Source of the DNA: RHKX01 sp963820055
GTDB lineage: Bacteria > Actinomycetota > Thermoleophilia > Solirubrobacterales > 70-9
Direction of reading: 5' to 3'
Assembly (NCBI GenBank): GCA_963820055.1
Contig: CAWFYJ010000003.1
Location: 310,001 to 374,000, forward strand
DNA length: 64,000 bases
Program-made: the position numbers and the translations under genes
Shown here: piece after piece, positions 41,221 through 49,092 of the stretch
Numbering within the stretch: the stretch's first letter is position 1
How the letters are laid out: the number at the start of each line of letters is the position of its first letter
The notes under the pieces: model-generated
Database searches by the model: none
The model's input: only the letters and a program-made list of their open reading frames with translations
What the model was told of the DNA's origin: nothing

Positions 41221-41996
41221 TGGACGAGGGCCTCGCCAACAATCTCGAGACGATCCGGGCGCTCGTCCGGCGCTCGTCGAACGAGCTGATCCGGGTTCCC
41301 GGGGCAGCCGTCCCCGGCGTCCTCGCGCCGACGATCTTCTTCCTCGGCCTGACGTCGGTGTTCGGGAGCCTGACCCTGCTGCCCGGCTTCGACACGAACA
41401 GCTACGCCAGCTTCATGATCCCGGTCAGCATGCTCCAGGGCGCCGGCTTCACCGGTGCGGCGATGGGCGTCAACCTCGCCCGCGACATCGAGCTCGGCCT
41501 CTTCGACCGCTTCCTCGCCTCCCCCGCGCCGCGCTGGGTCCTGCTCACCGGCCTCGTCCTCTCGGCCGCGATCCGGGCCGTCATCCCGGCCACCTTCGTC
41601 TTCCTGATCGCGATCGTCGTCGGCGCCCACTTCCCCGGCCCCCTCGGGCTGCTCGTCACCTACATCTCCGTCATGGGGATGGCGATCATCGCCGCCTGTT
41701 GGTCGTCGATAGTCGCCCTCAAGTTCAAGACCCAGTCCGCCTCCCCGCTGATGCAGACGGTCATCCTCGCCGCCGTCCTCTGCACCACCGCCTACGCCCC
41801 CCAGGCGCTGCTGACCGGCTGGCTGGCCACCGTCGCCGAGTACAACCCGGTCACCCAGGTCGTCGACGCCGCCCGCCAGGGCTTCATCGGCGGCGTCACC
41901 TGGGACGGCACCTGGCCCGGCATCGTCGTCCTGATCGGACTGACGTTGTTCCTCGGCGCCCTCGCACTGCGCGGGATGCGCCGCACGGCTTACTGA
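41220..41996 (+). CDS. ABC-2 type permease (second)
   Basis: A 258-residue ABC-2 permease, homologous to the preceding one: ELGLFDRFLASPAPRWVLLTGLVL and EYNPVTQVVDAARQGF mark the same positions. The two permeases likely form a heterodimer with the DrrA-type ATPase. The last codons (GMRRTAY-stop) are included in a 32-bp tandem duplication, so a second copy of the end of the gene follows the stop codon. Confidence 0.9.
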   Translation: MDEGLANNLETIRALVRRSSNELIRVPGAAVPGVLAPTIFFLGLTSVFGSLTLLPGFDTNSYASFMIPVSMLQGAGFTGAAMGVNLARDIELGLFDRFLASPAPRWVLLTGLVLSAAIRAVIPATFVFLIAIVVGAHFPGPLGLLVTYISVMGMAIIAACWSSIVALKFKTQSASPLMQTVILAAVLCTTAYAPQALLTGWLATVAEYNPVTQVVDAARQGFIGGVTWDGTWPGIVVLIGLTLFLGALALRGMRRTAY

Positions 41997-42035
41997 CGCC
42001 GCTCGGGATGCGCCGCACGGCTTACTGACGCCGCT
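41972..42035 (+). repeat. Perfect 2 x 32-bp tandem duplication at a gene end
   Basis: CGGGATGCGCCGCACGGCTT plus the next 12 bases occurs at 41972-42003 and again, identical, at 42004-42035. It duplicates the last codons and stop of the second ABC permease. The permease product is unchanged because its stop codon precedes the second copy. Confidence 0.95.
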
Positions 42036-42120
42036 CGATTGACGAAGCCCTGACGGTTTCGCCCGGGCCTTTGCACAGAGGGGTGGTGATCGGCGCGGCG
42101 ACCGTCGCCAGGCTGGGCAA

Positions 42121-43065
42121 ATGGGCGACGAGCGGTGCAAAGGTTCGGACTATCCGGGCGAACGCACCACTCGTGGGCGGGATCGCCGGCTTCGGCACCT
42201 GGCGGGCCGGCAAAGGCATCTAGTCACCGCCCGCCAGCTCAGCGAGCTGGGCTTCGGTAAGAGCGTCGTCCACGATCGCGTCGCGACAGGTCGCTGGTTC
42301 CCGACGCCCTTTTCCGGCGTCTATTCGCTGGCCCCTCCCCCGCTCACCCGCCTGGCCACGGTCAAGGCGGCGGCCCTGGCCTGCGGCCACCCCTCACTGC
42401 CGAGCCATTGGTCGGCCACCGAAGTCCTTCAGATCGCCGAACCGCCTTTATTCCCAATCCACATCACGCGACCCACCGCCACCCGGCGATCCCGCGAACA
42501 CCTCGTCGTCCACCGCTCCCACGTCCCCGCCTGCGACACCTCCGGGCGCGACGGAATCCTCTGCACCAGTGCCGCGCGCACGATCGTCGACCTGGCGGCG
42601 GTGGCGGAGCCGGAGGAGCTGGAGCGGATCCTGATCGCCGCCGACTCGTTGCGGATCCTCAATCGCGGTCGACTCGAGGAGCTCGTGGCCGCCTCGCCGC
42701 GGCGCCGCGGCCTGCGGACCCTCCGTTCCCTCCTCTCAGCCGGCCCCGTGCGGGTCCGGAGCGGCAGGGAGACCGACATGCTGTTCGTGAGCCGGCTCGC
42801 CGGCCTCCCGGAGCCGATCGTCAACGGGTTCGTCGCGGGCATCGAGGTCGACTTCCACTGGCCGGATCTGCGGCTCGTCGTCGAGGTCGACGGTTACCGG
42901 TTCCACGGCGGCCGCGAGCGGGCGAACAACGACCGGGATCGAGAGCAGCGGCTCCTCGCGGCCGGCTGGCCCGTCGCGCGCTTCACGCGCGATCAGCTGG
43001 TCGCCGATCCTGACGACTGCGCGCGGCGCCTGGCAGCGATCGCGGCGCGTGGCGCTTACTTGTAG
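42121..43065 (+). CDS. DUF559 protein with AbiEi-like N-terminus
   Basis: A 314-residue protein. Residues about 20-70 (RRLRHLAGRQRHLVTARQLSELGF, RVATGRWFPTPFSGVYSL) match the winged-helix start of type IV AbiEi-like antitoxin/regulator proteins. The C-terminus (about 225-310) is a DUF559 domain of the Vsr/restriction-endonuclease-like fold: VDFHWPDLRLVVEVDGYRFHG, then ERDR-like NDRDREQRLLAAGWPVARFTRDQL. A nuclease role is possible but unproven, and no AbiEii-like toxin gene follows. The N-terminal 15 codons lie in a repeat (42136-42173), so the true start may be later. No Shine-Dalgarno. Its 3' end overlaps infA by 10 bp. Confidence 0.75.
   Translation: MGDERCKGSDYPGERTTRGRDRRLRHLAGRQRHLVTARQLSELGFGKSVVHDRVATGRWFPTPFSGVYSLAPPPLTRLATVKAAALACGHPSLPSHWSATEVLQIAEPPLFPIHITRPTATRRSREHLVVHRSHVPACDTSGRDGILCTSAARTIVDLAAVAEPEELERILIAADSLRILNRGRLEELVAASPRRRGLRTLRSLLSAGPVRVRSGRETDMLFVSRLAGLPEPIVNGFVAGIEVDFHWPDLRLVVEVDGYRFHGGRERANNDRDREQRLLAAGWPVARFTRDQLVADPDDCARRLAAIAARGAYL
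42136..42173 (+). repeat. 38-bp dispersed repeat, copy B
   Basis: Matches copy A (21929-21966) at 32 of 38 bases. It covers the predicted N-terminus of the DUF559 gene. Its GTGCAAAGG also forms an inverted repeat with CCTTTGCAC at 42069-42077. Confidence 0.65.
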
Positions 43066-43274
43066 CGGTAGGTGATGCGGCCGCGATCGAGGTCGTAGGG
43101 GGAGAGCTCGATCTTGACCCGGTCGCCCGGGAGGATGCGGATGTAGTGGCGGCGCATCTTGCCGCTGATGTGGCCGAGGACCTCGTGGTCGTTGTCGAGC
43201 TTCACCTTGAACATGGTGTTGGGCAGGGCCTCGACGACCTCGCCCTCCATCTCGATCTTCTCTTCCTTTGCCAT
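43056..43274 (-). CDS. infA: Translation initiation factor IF-1
   Basis: A 72-residue IF-1 (OB fold), which blocks the ribosomal A site during initiation. The sequence is canonical: MAKEEKIEMEGEVVEALPNT, then KVKLDNDHEVLGHISGKMRR and the C-terminal GRITYRYK. It is not in a ribosomal-protein cluster here; it lies at the 3' end of the long minus-strand run, 84 bp after the enoyl-CoA hydratase, so it may have its own promoter. The 3' end overlaps the convergent DUF559 gene by 10 bp. Confidence 0.98.
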   Translation of the reverse strand: MAKEEKIEMEGEVVEALPNTMFKVKLDNDHEVLGHISGKMRRHYIRILPGDRVKIELSPYDLDRGRITYRYK

Positions 43275-43358
43275 CAGCCGCGGCAGGGTAGCGCAGCTGT
43301 CGGGCCGGGAGGCCCCCGCTCGGGGTCCTCGACCGGGAGCCTCCCGGCCTCGACAGCG

Positions 43359-44153
43359 CTATCTCCCCTCGAATGTGGCCTTGCCGGGACCGTCGGCGAG
43401 GAAGCTCTTGACGGCGTTCTTGAGGTCGTCGGAGTCGAAGAGCGGGCCGGCGATCTCGGGCACCGTCGCGTCGGCGGCGGCGATGCCGCCGTCGAGGTAG
43501 GCGCGGATCAGGCGCTTCGTGGCTCCGTGGGCGATCGTCGGCCCGGCGGCGAGCTCGCGGGCGAACTTCATGCCCTTCTCGAGCAGCTCGTCGGCCGGCA
43601 GGACACGGTTGACGACGCCCCACTCGTACATCTTCGCGGCGTCGTAGAGCCCGCCGGTCATCACGAACTCGCGCGCCCGCGCCGGTCCGGCGCGCTCGGC
43701 CATCCGCTGGACACCGCCGCCGAACGGGGTCAGCCCGACGACCCGCTCGACGAGCCCGAACTGGGCGCCCTCGGCGGCCCAGATCATGTCGCAGCCGAGC
43801 GAGGCCTCGAGGCCGGCGGTCAGGCAGAGGCCATGGACGAGCGAGAGCGTCGGGATCTCCAGCGACTCGAACGCCTGCAACTCGCGGATGCCGTCGGCGG
43901 CGAGGCGCGACCCCTCCTCGCTGCCGGAGACGTCGGCGAAGACGCGGCCGACGTCGACGCCGCCCGTGAAGACCTTGCCCTCGGCGCGGAAGACCATCGC
44001 CCGGGCGTCGGAGGCCGCGACCGCGTCGCGGGCCTCGCGCATCGCCACGAACGTCCGCTCGGTGAAGAGGTTGAGCGGCGGGTCGTCGAGGACGAGCACG
44101 GCGACATCGCCGTCGCGCTCGAGCCTGATCGGGTTCTCGTCGGATTCGGTCAT
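43359..44153 (-). CDS. Enoyl-CoA hydratase/isomerase family protein
   Basis: A 264-residue crotonase-fold protein: oxyanion region KVFTGGVDVGRVF, then LSLVHGLCLTAGLEASLGCDMIWA and FGLVERVVGLTPFGGGVQR. The Glu positions of true hydratases are only partly kept (Leu-Glu in GLEASL; VERVV in place of PE), so hydratase activity is uncertain; isomerase or another crotonase reaction is possible. ATG 44153 overlaps the HIT gene's stop by one base (TAATG). The frame continues open upstream for 1.9 kb across other genes, but the coding start is clear from the overlap and the MTES... N-terminus. Confidence 0.85.
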   Translation of the reverse strand: MTESDENPIRLERDGDVAVLVLDDPPLNLFTERTFVAMREARDAVAASDARAMVFRAEGKVFTGGVDVGRVFADVSGSEEGSRLAADGIRELQAFESLEIPTLSLVHGLCLTAGLEASLGCDMIWAAEGAQFGLVERVVGLTPFGGGVQRMAERAGPARAREFVMTGGLYDAAKMYEWGVVNRVLPADELLEKGMKFARELAAGPTIAHGATKRLIRAYLDGGIAAADATVPEIAGPLFDSDDLKNAVKSFLADGPGKATFEGR

Positions 44154-44572
44154 TAGCCCTCCCTGATGGCGGCGGCGATTGCGGAGATCTCGTCCATGTC
44201 GGCCGCGCGCGGGATCCAAGGCAGCTTCAGCGGATCGTCCTCGTAGCGGGGGATCACGTGGATGTGGAAGTGGAAGACGGTCTGCCAGGCGGCGGCGCGG
44301 GTCGCGTTGAGGAGGTTGAAGCCGTCGGGACGGAGAGTCGCCTCCATTCGCCGGGCGATCCGCTGGGCGGCGACGGCGGTGTGGACGAGGTCGTCGTCGG
44401 GGATCGCGAGCAGATCCTCGGAGTGGTTGCGCGGGATGACGAGCGCGTGGCCCTTCGTCGCCGGGTTGATGTCCATGAGCGTGACCGTGTGCTCGTCGGA
44501 GTCGACGATCTCGGCCGGGGACTCGCCGGCGGCGATGGCGCAGAAGATGCAGTCGGGAACGGTCTCGGGCAC
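44153..44572 (-). CDS. HIT family nucleotide hydrolase
   Basis: A 139-residue histidine-triad protein: CIFCAIAAGESPAEIV at the N-terminus, ALVIPRNHSEDL, and the triad HFHIHVIPR near residue 105. HIT proteins hydrolyse AMP-linked substrates such as adenosine 5'-phosphoramidates. GTG 44572. It follows cca by 12 bases. Confidence 0.92.
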   Translation of the reverse strand: MPETVPDCIFCAIAAGESPAEIVDSDEHTVTLMDINPATKGHALVIPRNHSEDLLAIPDDDLVHTAVAAQRIARRMEATLRPDGFNLLNATRAAAWQTVFHFHIHVIPRYEDDPLKLPWIPRAADMDEISAIAAAIREG

Positions 44573-44584
44573 GCGCGGGGCAGG

Positions 44585-46036
44585 CTATCGCCCGGCGGCC
44601 CAGGCGCGCAGATGCGCGACCGCGGCGGCGCGATCGGTCACCTCGCCCGTGTACTGGGCGGCCTGGAGCTCGAGGACGGCCTCGCCGAGCGCCGGGCCGG
44701 CGTCGATGCCCGCCTCGGCCGCGATCTCGTCGCCGCGGAGCAGCGGCGCGGGCGGCCCCTCCCGCTCCCACTCGACCGCGGCGACCAGCATCTCGCCCGC
44801 CAGCTCGAGGTGGCCGATGATCGCCTCCTCCGGCACCCCCCCGCCCTGGGCGGAGAGACGATCGGCGACGGTCAGCAGCGTCGTGTCGATCGACTGCGGG
44901 GACGTCCGGCTCAGGTAGTCCCAGACCCGGCGCGGCGGCAGCGGCCGCTCGCGGACCATGAAGCCGAGGACGAGGTGGTCGCGGGTCATCGCCGCAAGGT
45001 GCGAGGCGAACCGGCGCGAGGTCCGCAACCGGCCGCAGAGCGCGGTGACCATCTCCGCCCCGGTCGCGTCGTGGCCGAGGAAGCTGACCCAGCCCTCCCG
45101 TTCGGTCCGGGTCGGCGGCTTGCCGATGTCGTGGAGCAGGGCCGCCCACCGCAACGCGTCGCCGCGGGTGACGTCGTCGGCGAGCGGCTCGGCCAGCTTC
45201 GCCGCCACGGCGTCGGCCGCCGGGCCGCAGAAGCGGGGCAGGTCCTTCTCGACCTCGAGCATCCGCCGCAGCACCTCGAGCGTGTGATCGTGGGCATCGA
45301 GGTGGTGGTTGGCGCTCTGGCCCACCCCGCGCAGGGCCGCGATCTCGGGCAACAGCACCGCCGTCGCGTCGAAGCGGTCGAGGAGCCCGAGGCCGGCGAT
45401 CGGCTCGGGGCCGGCGAGCAGCGCCGCCAGTTCGGCGAACTGACGCTCGCCCGCCGGCTCTCCCGCGCGGGGCGCCTCGCGACGGGCGAGCTCGACCGTC
45501 TCCGGATCGGGCTCGAAGCCGGCGGTCGCGGCAAAGCGGGCGCCGCGGAGCACCCGCAGCGGATCGTCGGCGAACGAGCGCTCCGAACAGGCCCGCAGCA
45601 CGCCGGCCTCGAGGTCGTGGAGCCCACCGGTCGGGTCGATCGGCGTGCCGCCCGCAAGCGGGACGGCCACCGCGTTGACCGTGAAGTCGCGCAGCCGCAG
45701 GTCCGTCTCGATCGAGTCGGCCCGGAGCGCGGCGACGTCCACCTTCCAGTCGCCGTCGCGGCCGACGACCCGCCAGGTCGAGAACTCGTCGGAGAGCTCG
45801 AACGGATGCCCGTCCCCGTCGGCGGCGATCTGGCGAGCGGCGGCCTCGACGTTGCCGTCGAAGGCGATGTCGACGTCGACGACCTCGCCGCCGAGGATCG
45901 CGTCGCGAACCGCGCCGCCGACGAGCCAGGCGCGGTCGGCGACGTCGCGGAGGCCCGACCGCGCCACCTCGATGGCAGGCGCCTCGCCGAATCGCTCCTC
46001 GAGCCGGGTCAGATGGGTCGGGCGGCTCGCAGCCAT
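44585..46036 (-). CDS. cca: CCA-adding tRNA nucleotidyltransferase family protein with HD domain
   Basis: A 483-residue class II tRNA nucleotidyltransferase/poly(A)-polymerase family enzyme. The catalytic motif is GGAVRDAILG...DVDIAFDG with the metal Asp residues at 54 and 56; later LRDFTVNAVAVPL, DPTGGLHDLEAGVLR and FADDPLRVLRGARFAA form the core that builds CCA. An HD domain (AALLHDIGKP, about 255) follows. This fits the window, since none of its tRNA genes encode CCA. ATG 46036 lies 6 bases after the alr stop. Confidence 0.92.
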   Translation of the reverse strand: MAASRPTHLTRLEERFGEAPAIEVARSGLRDVADRAWLVGGAVRDAILGGEVVDVDIAFDGNVEAAARQIAADGDGHPFELSDEFSTWRVVGRDGDWKVDVAALRADSIETDLRLRDFTVNAVAVPLAGGTPIDPTGGLHDLEAGVLRACSERSFADDPLRVLRGARFAATAGFEPDPETVELARREAPRAGEPAGERQFAELAALLAGPEPIAGLGLLDRFDATAVLLPEIAALRGVGQSANHHLDAHDHTLEVLRRMLEVEKDLPRFCGPAADAVAAKLAEPLADDVTRGDALRWAALLHDIGKPPTRTEREGWVSFLGHDATGAEMVTALCGRLRTSRRFASHLAAMTRDHLVLGFMVRERPLPPRRVWDYLSRTSPQSIDTTLLTVADRLSAQGGGVPEEAIIGHLELAGEMLVAAVEWEREGPPAPLLRGDEIAAEAGIDAGPALGEAVLELQAAQYTGEVTDRAAAVAHLRAWAAGR

Positions 46037-46041
46037 CGCGC

Positions 46042-47175
46042 TCAGCTCCGGTAGGCGCGGGGCACACGCCGGGTCAGCCCGCAGGGGATCTCGTAGTTGA
46101 TCGTTCCGAGGCGGTCGGCGAGCTCCTCGGCGCTGACCTCCTCGCCGTCCTGGGAGCCGATCAGCACCGCCGGCGCGCCCGGCTCGATGTCGGTCTCCGG
46201 TCCGAGGTCGACGGTCACGTTGTCCATCGAGATCGTCCCGACGAGCGGGCGGCGCTCGCCGCCGATCAGCACGTCACAGGCATTCGAGAGCCCGCGCCTG
46301 AAGCCGTCCCCGTAGCCGACGGGCAGCACCGCGACCCAGGTGTCGGCGGGCGCCCGCCAGGAGCGGCCGTAGCCGACCGACTCGCCCTCGTGGAAGCGCT
46401 TCACATCGGCGACGTAGGTGTGCAGCGAGAGCGCCGGCTCGAGGTCGTGGGCGGAGGCGTCGCTGCCGAACGGATCGAGCCCGTAGAGGGCGACCCCGCA
46501 GCGGACCATCCCGAAGTGGAACTCCGGGCCGCGCAGCGTCGCAGCGCTGTTGGCCGCGTGGAGGGTGATGCCGGGATGCCGCTCCTGGAGCGGCAGGGCG
46601 ACCTCGCGAAAGCGGTCGAACTGTTCCCGGAGATAGGCCTCGTCGTCCTCGTCCGCGGTCGCGAAATGGGTCCATACGCCGGCGAGCTCGACGCGCTCGT
46701 CAGCGGCTGCGGCGTCGGCGAGCCGCCCGACCCCGAAGGGCTCACGGTCGCCGAGGCGGCCCATCCCGGTGTCGTACTTGACGTGCACGCGCGGCCGGTG
46801 GCCGAACATCCCCGCCCGCTCGGCGAGCTCGGTCAGGAAATCGGCCCGCCAGACGGTCAGCTCCGCACGGGCCTGGAGGGCGACGTCGAGCTCGGCGCCG
46901 GTGAGCGCCCCCATCGCGAAGATCGGAACGGCCGCGCCGACGTGCTCGCGCAGCTCGAAGGCCTCGGTCGCGGTCGCGACGGCCAGGCGGGTTGCTCCTC
47001 CGCGCAGCGCAGCGTCGGCGCACTGGAGCATCCCGTGCCCGTAGGCATCGGCCTTGACGACGGCGCACAGCTCCGATCCGGCGCCGAGACCGGCGGCCAG
47101 GGTCGCGCAGTTGCGCTCGACGGCACCGAGATCGACGATCGCAGTGACCCGCTGAAACGGGTCGTGGGCGCTCAA
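46042..47175 (-). CDS. alr: Alanine racemase
   Basis: A 377-residue PLP enzyme that makes D-alanine for peptidoglycan. The PLP lysine is Lys41 in VVKADAYGHG; GYGRSW holds the catalytic Tyr, and later SMDNVTVDL and GTINYEIPCGLTRRVPR are typical. TTG 47175 start overlaps the nnr stop (TTGA). It lies in the same run as glmS and glmM, all supplying cell-wall precursors. Confidence 0.95.
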   Translation of the reverse strand: MSAHDPFQRVTAIVDLGAVERNCATLAAGLGAGSELCAVVKADAYGHGMLQCADAALRGGATRLAVATATEAFELREHVGAAVPIFAMGALTGAELDVALQARAELTVWRADFLTELAERAGMFGHRPRVHVKYDTGMGRLGDREPFGVGRLADAAAADERVELAGVWTHFATADEDDEAYLREQFDRFREVALPLQERHPGITLHAANSAATLRGPEFHFGMVRCGVALYGLDPFGSDASAHDLEPALSLHTYVADVKRFHEGESVGYGRSWRAPADTWVAVLPVGYGDGFRRGLSNACDVLIGGERRPLVGTISMDNVTVDLGPETDIEPGAPAVLIGSQDGEEVSAEELADRLGTINYEIPCGLTRRVPRAYRS

Positions 47176-48698
47176 CGAGCCAGGCCTCCGGGGAGCGAGT
47201 CGATCACGTCCCCAGCGATCACGGACTCGGCGCCGAGCCGCTCGGCGGCGATGCGGCCCGCGCGGGCGTGGGCGTAGACGCCTGCGCACGCGGCGGCGAA
47301 CGGCTCCATCCCCCGCGCAAGAAGCGCGCCGATCGTTCCCGACAGGACGTCGCCGGTTCCCGCCGTGGCGAGGGCCGGCGAGTCGAGGACATTGACGGCG
47401 ACCCGGTCGCCGTCGCAGACGATCGTGTCGTCGCCCTTGAGGACGACGACGGCGCCCGATTCGGTGCTCGCCCGGCGGGCGCAGGCGAGGCGCTGGGCGG
47501 AGATCTCAGCGGAGTCGCAGCCGAGCAGGCGGCCGAGCTCGCCGGCGTGCGGGGTCAGGACCGTCGGCGCCTCGCGATCCCGCAACGCGCCGAGATCGGT
47601 GCCGAGCGAGTTGAGCCCGTCGGCGTCGATGAGCAGCGCCGCCGGAATCCGCGGGGCGAGCTCGCGAGCGAGTTTCAGGGAGTGATCGGCGCGCCCGAGG
47701 CCGGGCCCGAGGACGACGCAGGCGGACCGCTTCGCGCGCTCGAGAATCGGGGCCGCGGCGGCAGCGCCGAGGCCGCCGCCGACGTCGTCGAGGCCGATCG
47801 TCATAACCTCGGTCAGCTTCGCTTCGAGGATCGGCTCCAGCGACTCCGGGCAGCCGACGGTCGCATAGCCCGCCCCGGCGCGGATCGCAGCGCTCGAGGC
47901 CATCGTCGGCGCCCCGGTGAGGCCGCGCGAGCCGCCGACGACGAAGACGTCCCCGGAGCTGAACTTCGTCGACTCGGCTCCGCGCCTCGGCGCAAGGTCG
48001 AGGACGGCGCGGTGGATGGCGCCGGCGACCGGGTGGCCCGGCGCCCCGTCGGGAATGCCGATCGGAGCGACGACGAGCCGCCCGGTCCGCCATTTCCCGG
48101 GGGCGATCCGGTGGCCGGCCTTGGCGGCGTGGAAGGTGACCGTCAGGTCGGCGCGGACGGAGACGCCGGCGATCTCGCCGGTCGAGGCGTCCACCCCGGA
48201 GGCGACGTCGCAGGCGACCACGGGCGTACCGGCTTCACCGCTCGCCGCAATCGCCTCGATGGCCGTCAGCGCCGGTCCACGCGGGGCGCCTTCGAAGCCG
48301 GTCCCGAAGATCGCGTCGACGATCGCCCCCGAGCCCGCCAGAGCATCGGCCCATCCCGATTCCGGGACCTCGGCTGCGCCACCCCCGAGGCGCTCGAGGT
48401 TCGCGGCGGAGTCGGGGCTGAGTTCGTCGAGCGGCCAAATCGAAAGTACGTCGACCTCGTGTCCGGCGTCGCGCAGAAGGCGCGCCGCGACCATCCCGTC
48501 GCCGCCGTTGTTGCCCTTGCCGCAGACGATCCTGATCGGCCCACCGCGGGCGATCAGCTCGGTCTCGCGGGCAAGAGCCGCACCGGCGGTCTCCATCAGC
48601 TCCAGCGACGGAATGCCCTTGTCCTCGATCGCCCAGCGATCCGTCCCGCTCATCCCGGCGGCGTCGAAGAGCGGGTCTAGCCAGGGGACTGTCTCCAC
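47172..48698 (-). CDS. nnr: Bifunctional NAD(P)H-hydrate repair enzyme (epimerase plus dehydratase)
   Basis: A 508-residue fusion. The N-terminal YjeF_N domain (about 15-215) epimerises R-NAD(P)HX: MSGTDRWAIEDKGIPSLELMETAG and CGKGNNGGDGMVAARLL. The C-terminal carbohydrate-kinase-like domain (about 230-505) is the ADP-dependent dehydratase: GSRGLTGAPTMASSAAIRAGAGY, LGPGLGR, DADGLNSL and TAGTGDVLSGTIGALLARG. GTG 48698 lies 7 bases after TAGGCT (minus strand), which overlaps the acpS stop, so it may also have a leaderless start. Between acpS and alr, the usual actinobacterial order. Confidence 0.95.
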   Translation of the reverse strand: METVPWLDPLFDAAGMSGTDRWAIEDKGIPSLELMETAGAALARETELIARGGPIRIVCGKGNNGGDGMVAARLLRDAGHEVDVLSIWPLDELSPDSAANLERLGGGAAEVPESGWADALAGSGAIVDAIFGTGFEGAPRGPALTAIEAIAASGEAGTPVVACDVASGVDASTGEIAGVSVRADLTVTFHAAKAGHRIAPGKWRTGRLVVAPIGIPDGAPGHPVAGAIHRAVLDLAPRRGAESTKFSSGDVFVVGGSRGLTGAPTMASSAAIRAGAGYATVGCPESLEPILEAKLTEVMTIGLDDVGGGLGAAAAAPILERAKRSACVVLGPGLGRADHSLKLARELAPRIPAALLIDADGLNSLGTDLGALRDREAPTVLTPHAGELGRLLGCDSAEISAQRLACARRASTESGAVVVLKGDDTIVCDGDRVAVNVLDSPALATAGTGDVLSGTIGALLARGMEPFAAACAGVYAHARAGRIAAERLGAESVIAGDVIDSLPGGLAR

Positions 48699-48708
48699 GC
48701 CCGGGAGC

Positions 48709-49092
48709 CTACGCGGTGGCGCCGGCAGGGCTCGCGAGGACCACGGCGGCCGCGTTGTCGCGCGAGTGGGTGAGCGAGACTGCAAGGGTCACGCCCTGCT
48801 CGGTCGCCCGCTCGGCCGCCCGGCCGTGCAGCTCGAGACGCGGCGCCGGGCTGCCGACCACCTCGACGTCACGAGGCGCGCAACCGCCGCCGAGCGCCTT
48901 GATCGCCGCCTCCTTGGCGGCGAACCGGGCGGCCAGATGGCGGGCCGGGCGCGCCCGCTCGGCGCAGGCGCTCAGCTCGCCGGGCCTGAACAGGCGGTCG
49001 GCGAGCCGGGGACGCCGCTCCAGTGCCCGCTCGACCCGATCGATCTCGATCAGGTCGATCCCGAGCGCCGCGACGCCCGGGTCGCGGGTCAC
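48709..49092 (-). CDS. acpS: Holo-[acyl-carrier-protein] synthase
   Basis: A 127-residue AcpS that moves phosphopantetheine from CoA to acyl carrier protein. Both motifs are present: GIDLIEIDRVERAL (metal Asp) and ARFAAKEAAIKALGGG. The C-terminus has the usual VSLTHSRDNAAAVV. GTG 49092 overlaps the DUF3352 stop (GTGA). Confidence 0.95.
   Translation of the reverse strand: MTRDPGVAALGIDLIEIDRVERALERRPRLADRLFRPGELSACAERARPARHLAARFAAKEAAIKALGGGCAPRDVEVVGSPAPRLELHGRAAERATEQGVTLAVSLTHSRDNAAAVVLASPAGATA

Noticed and set aside
43359..46067. A 902-codon open frame spanning the enoyl-CoA hydratase, HIT and cca genes
   Set aside because: Only the last 264 codons match a protein family; the rest is an out-of-frame reading of HIT and cca, Arg/Pro-rich as expected for GC-rich shadow frames.
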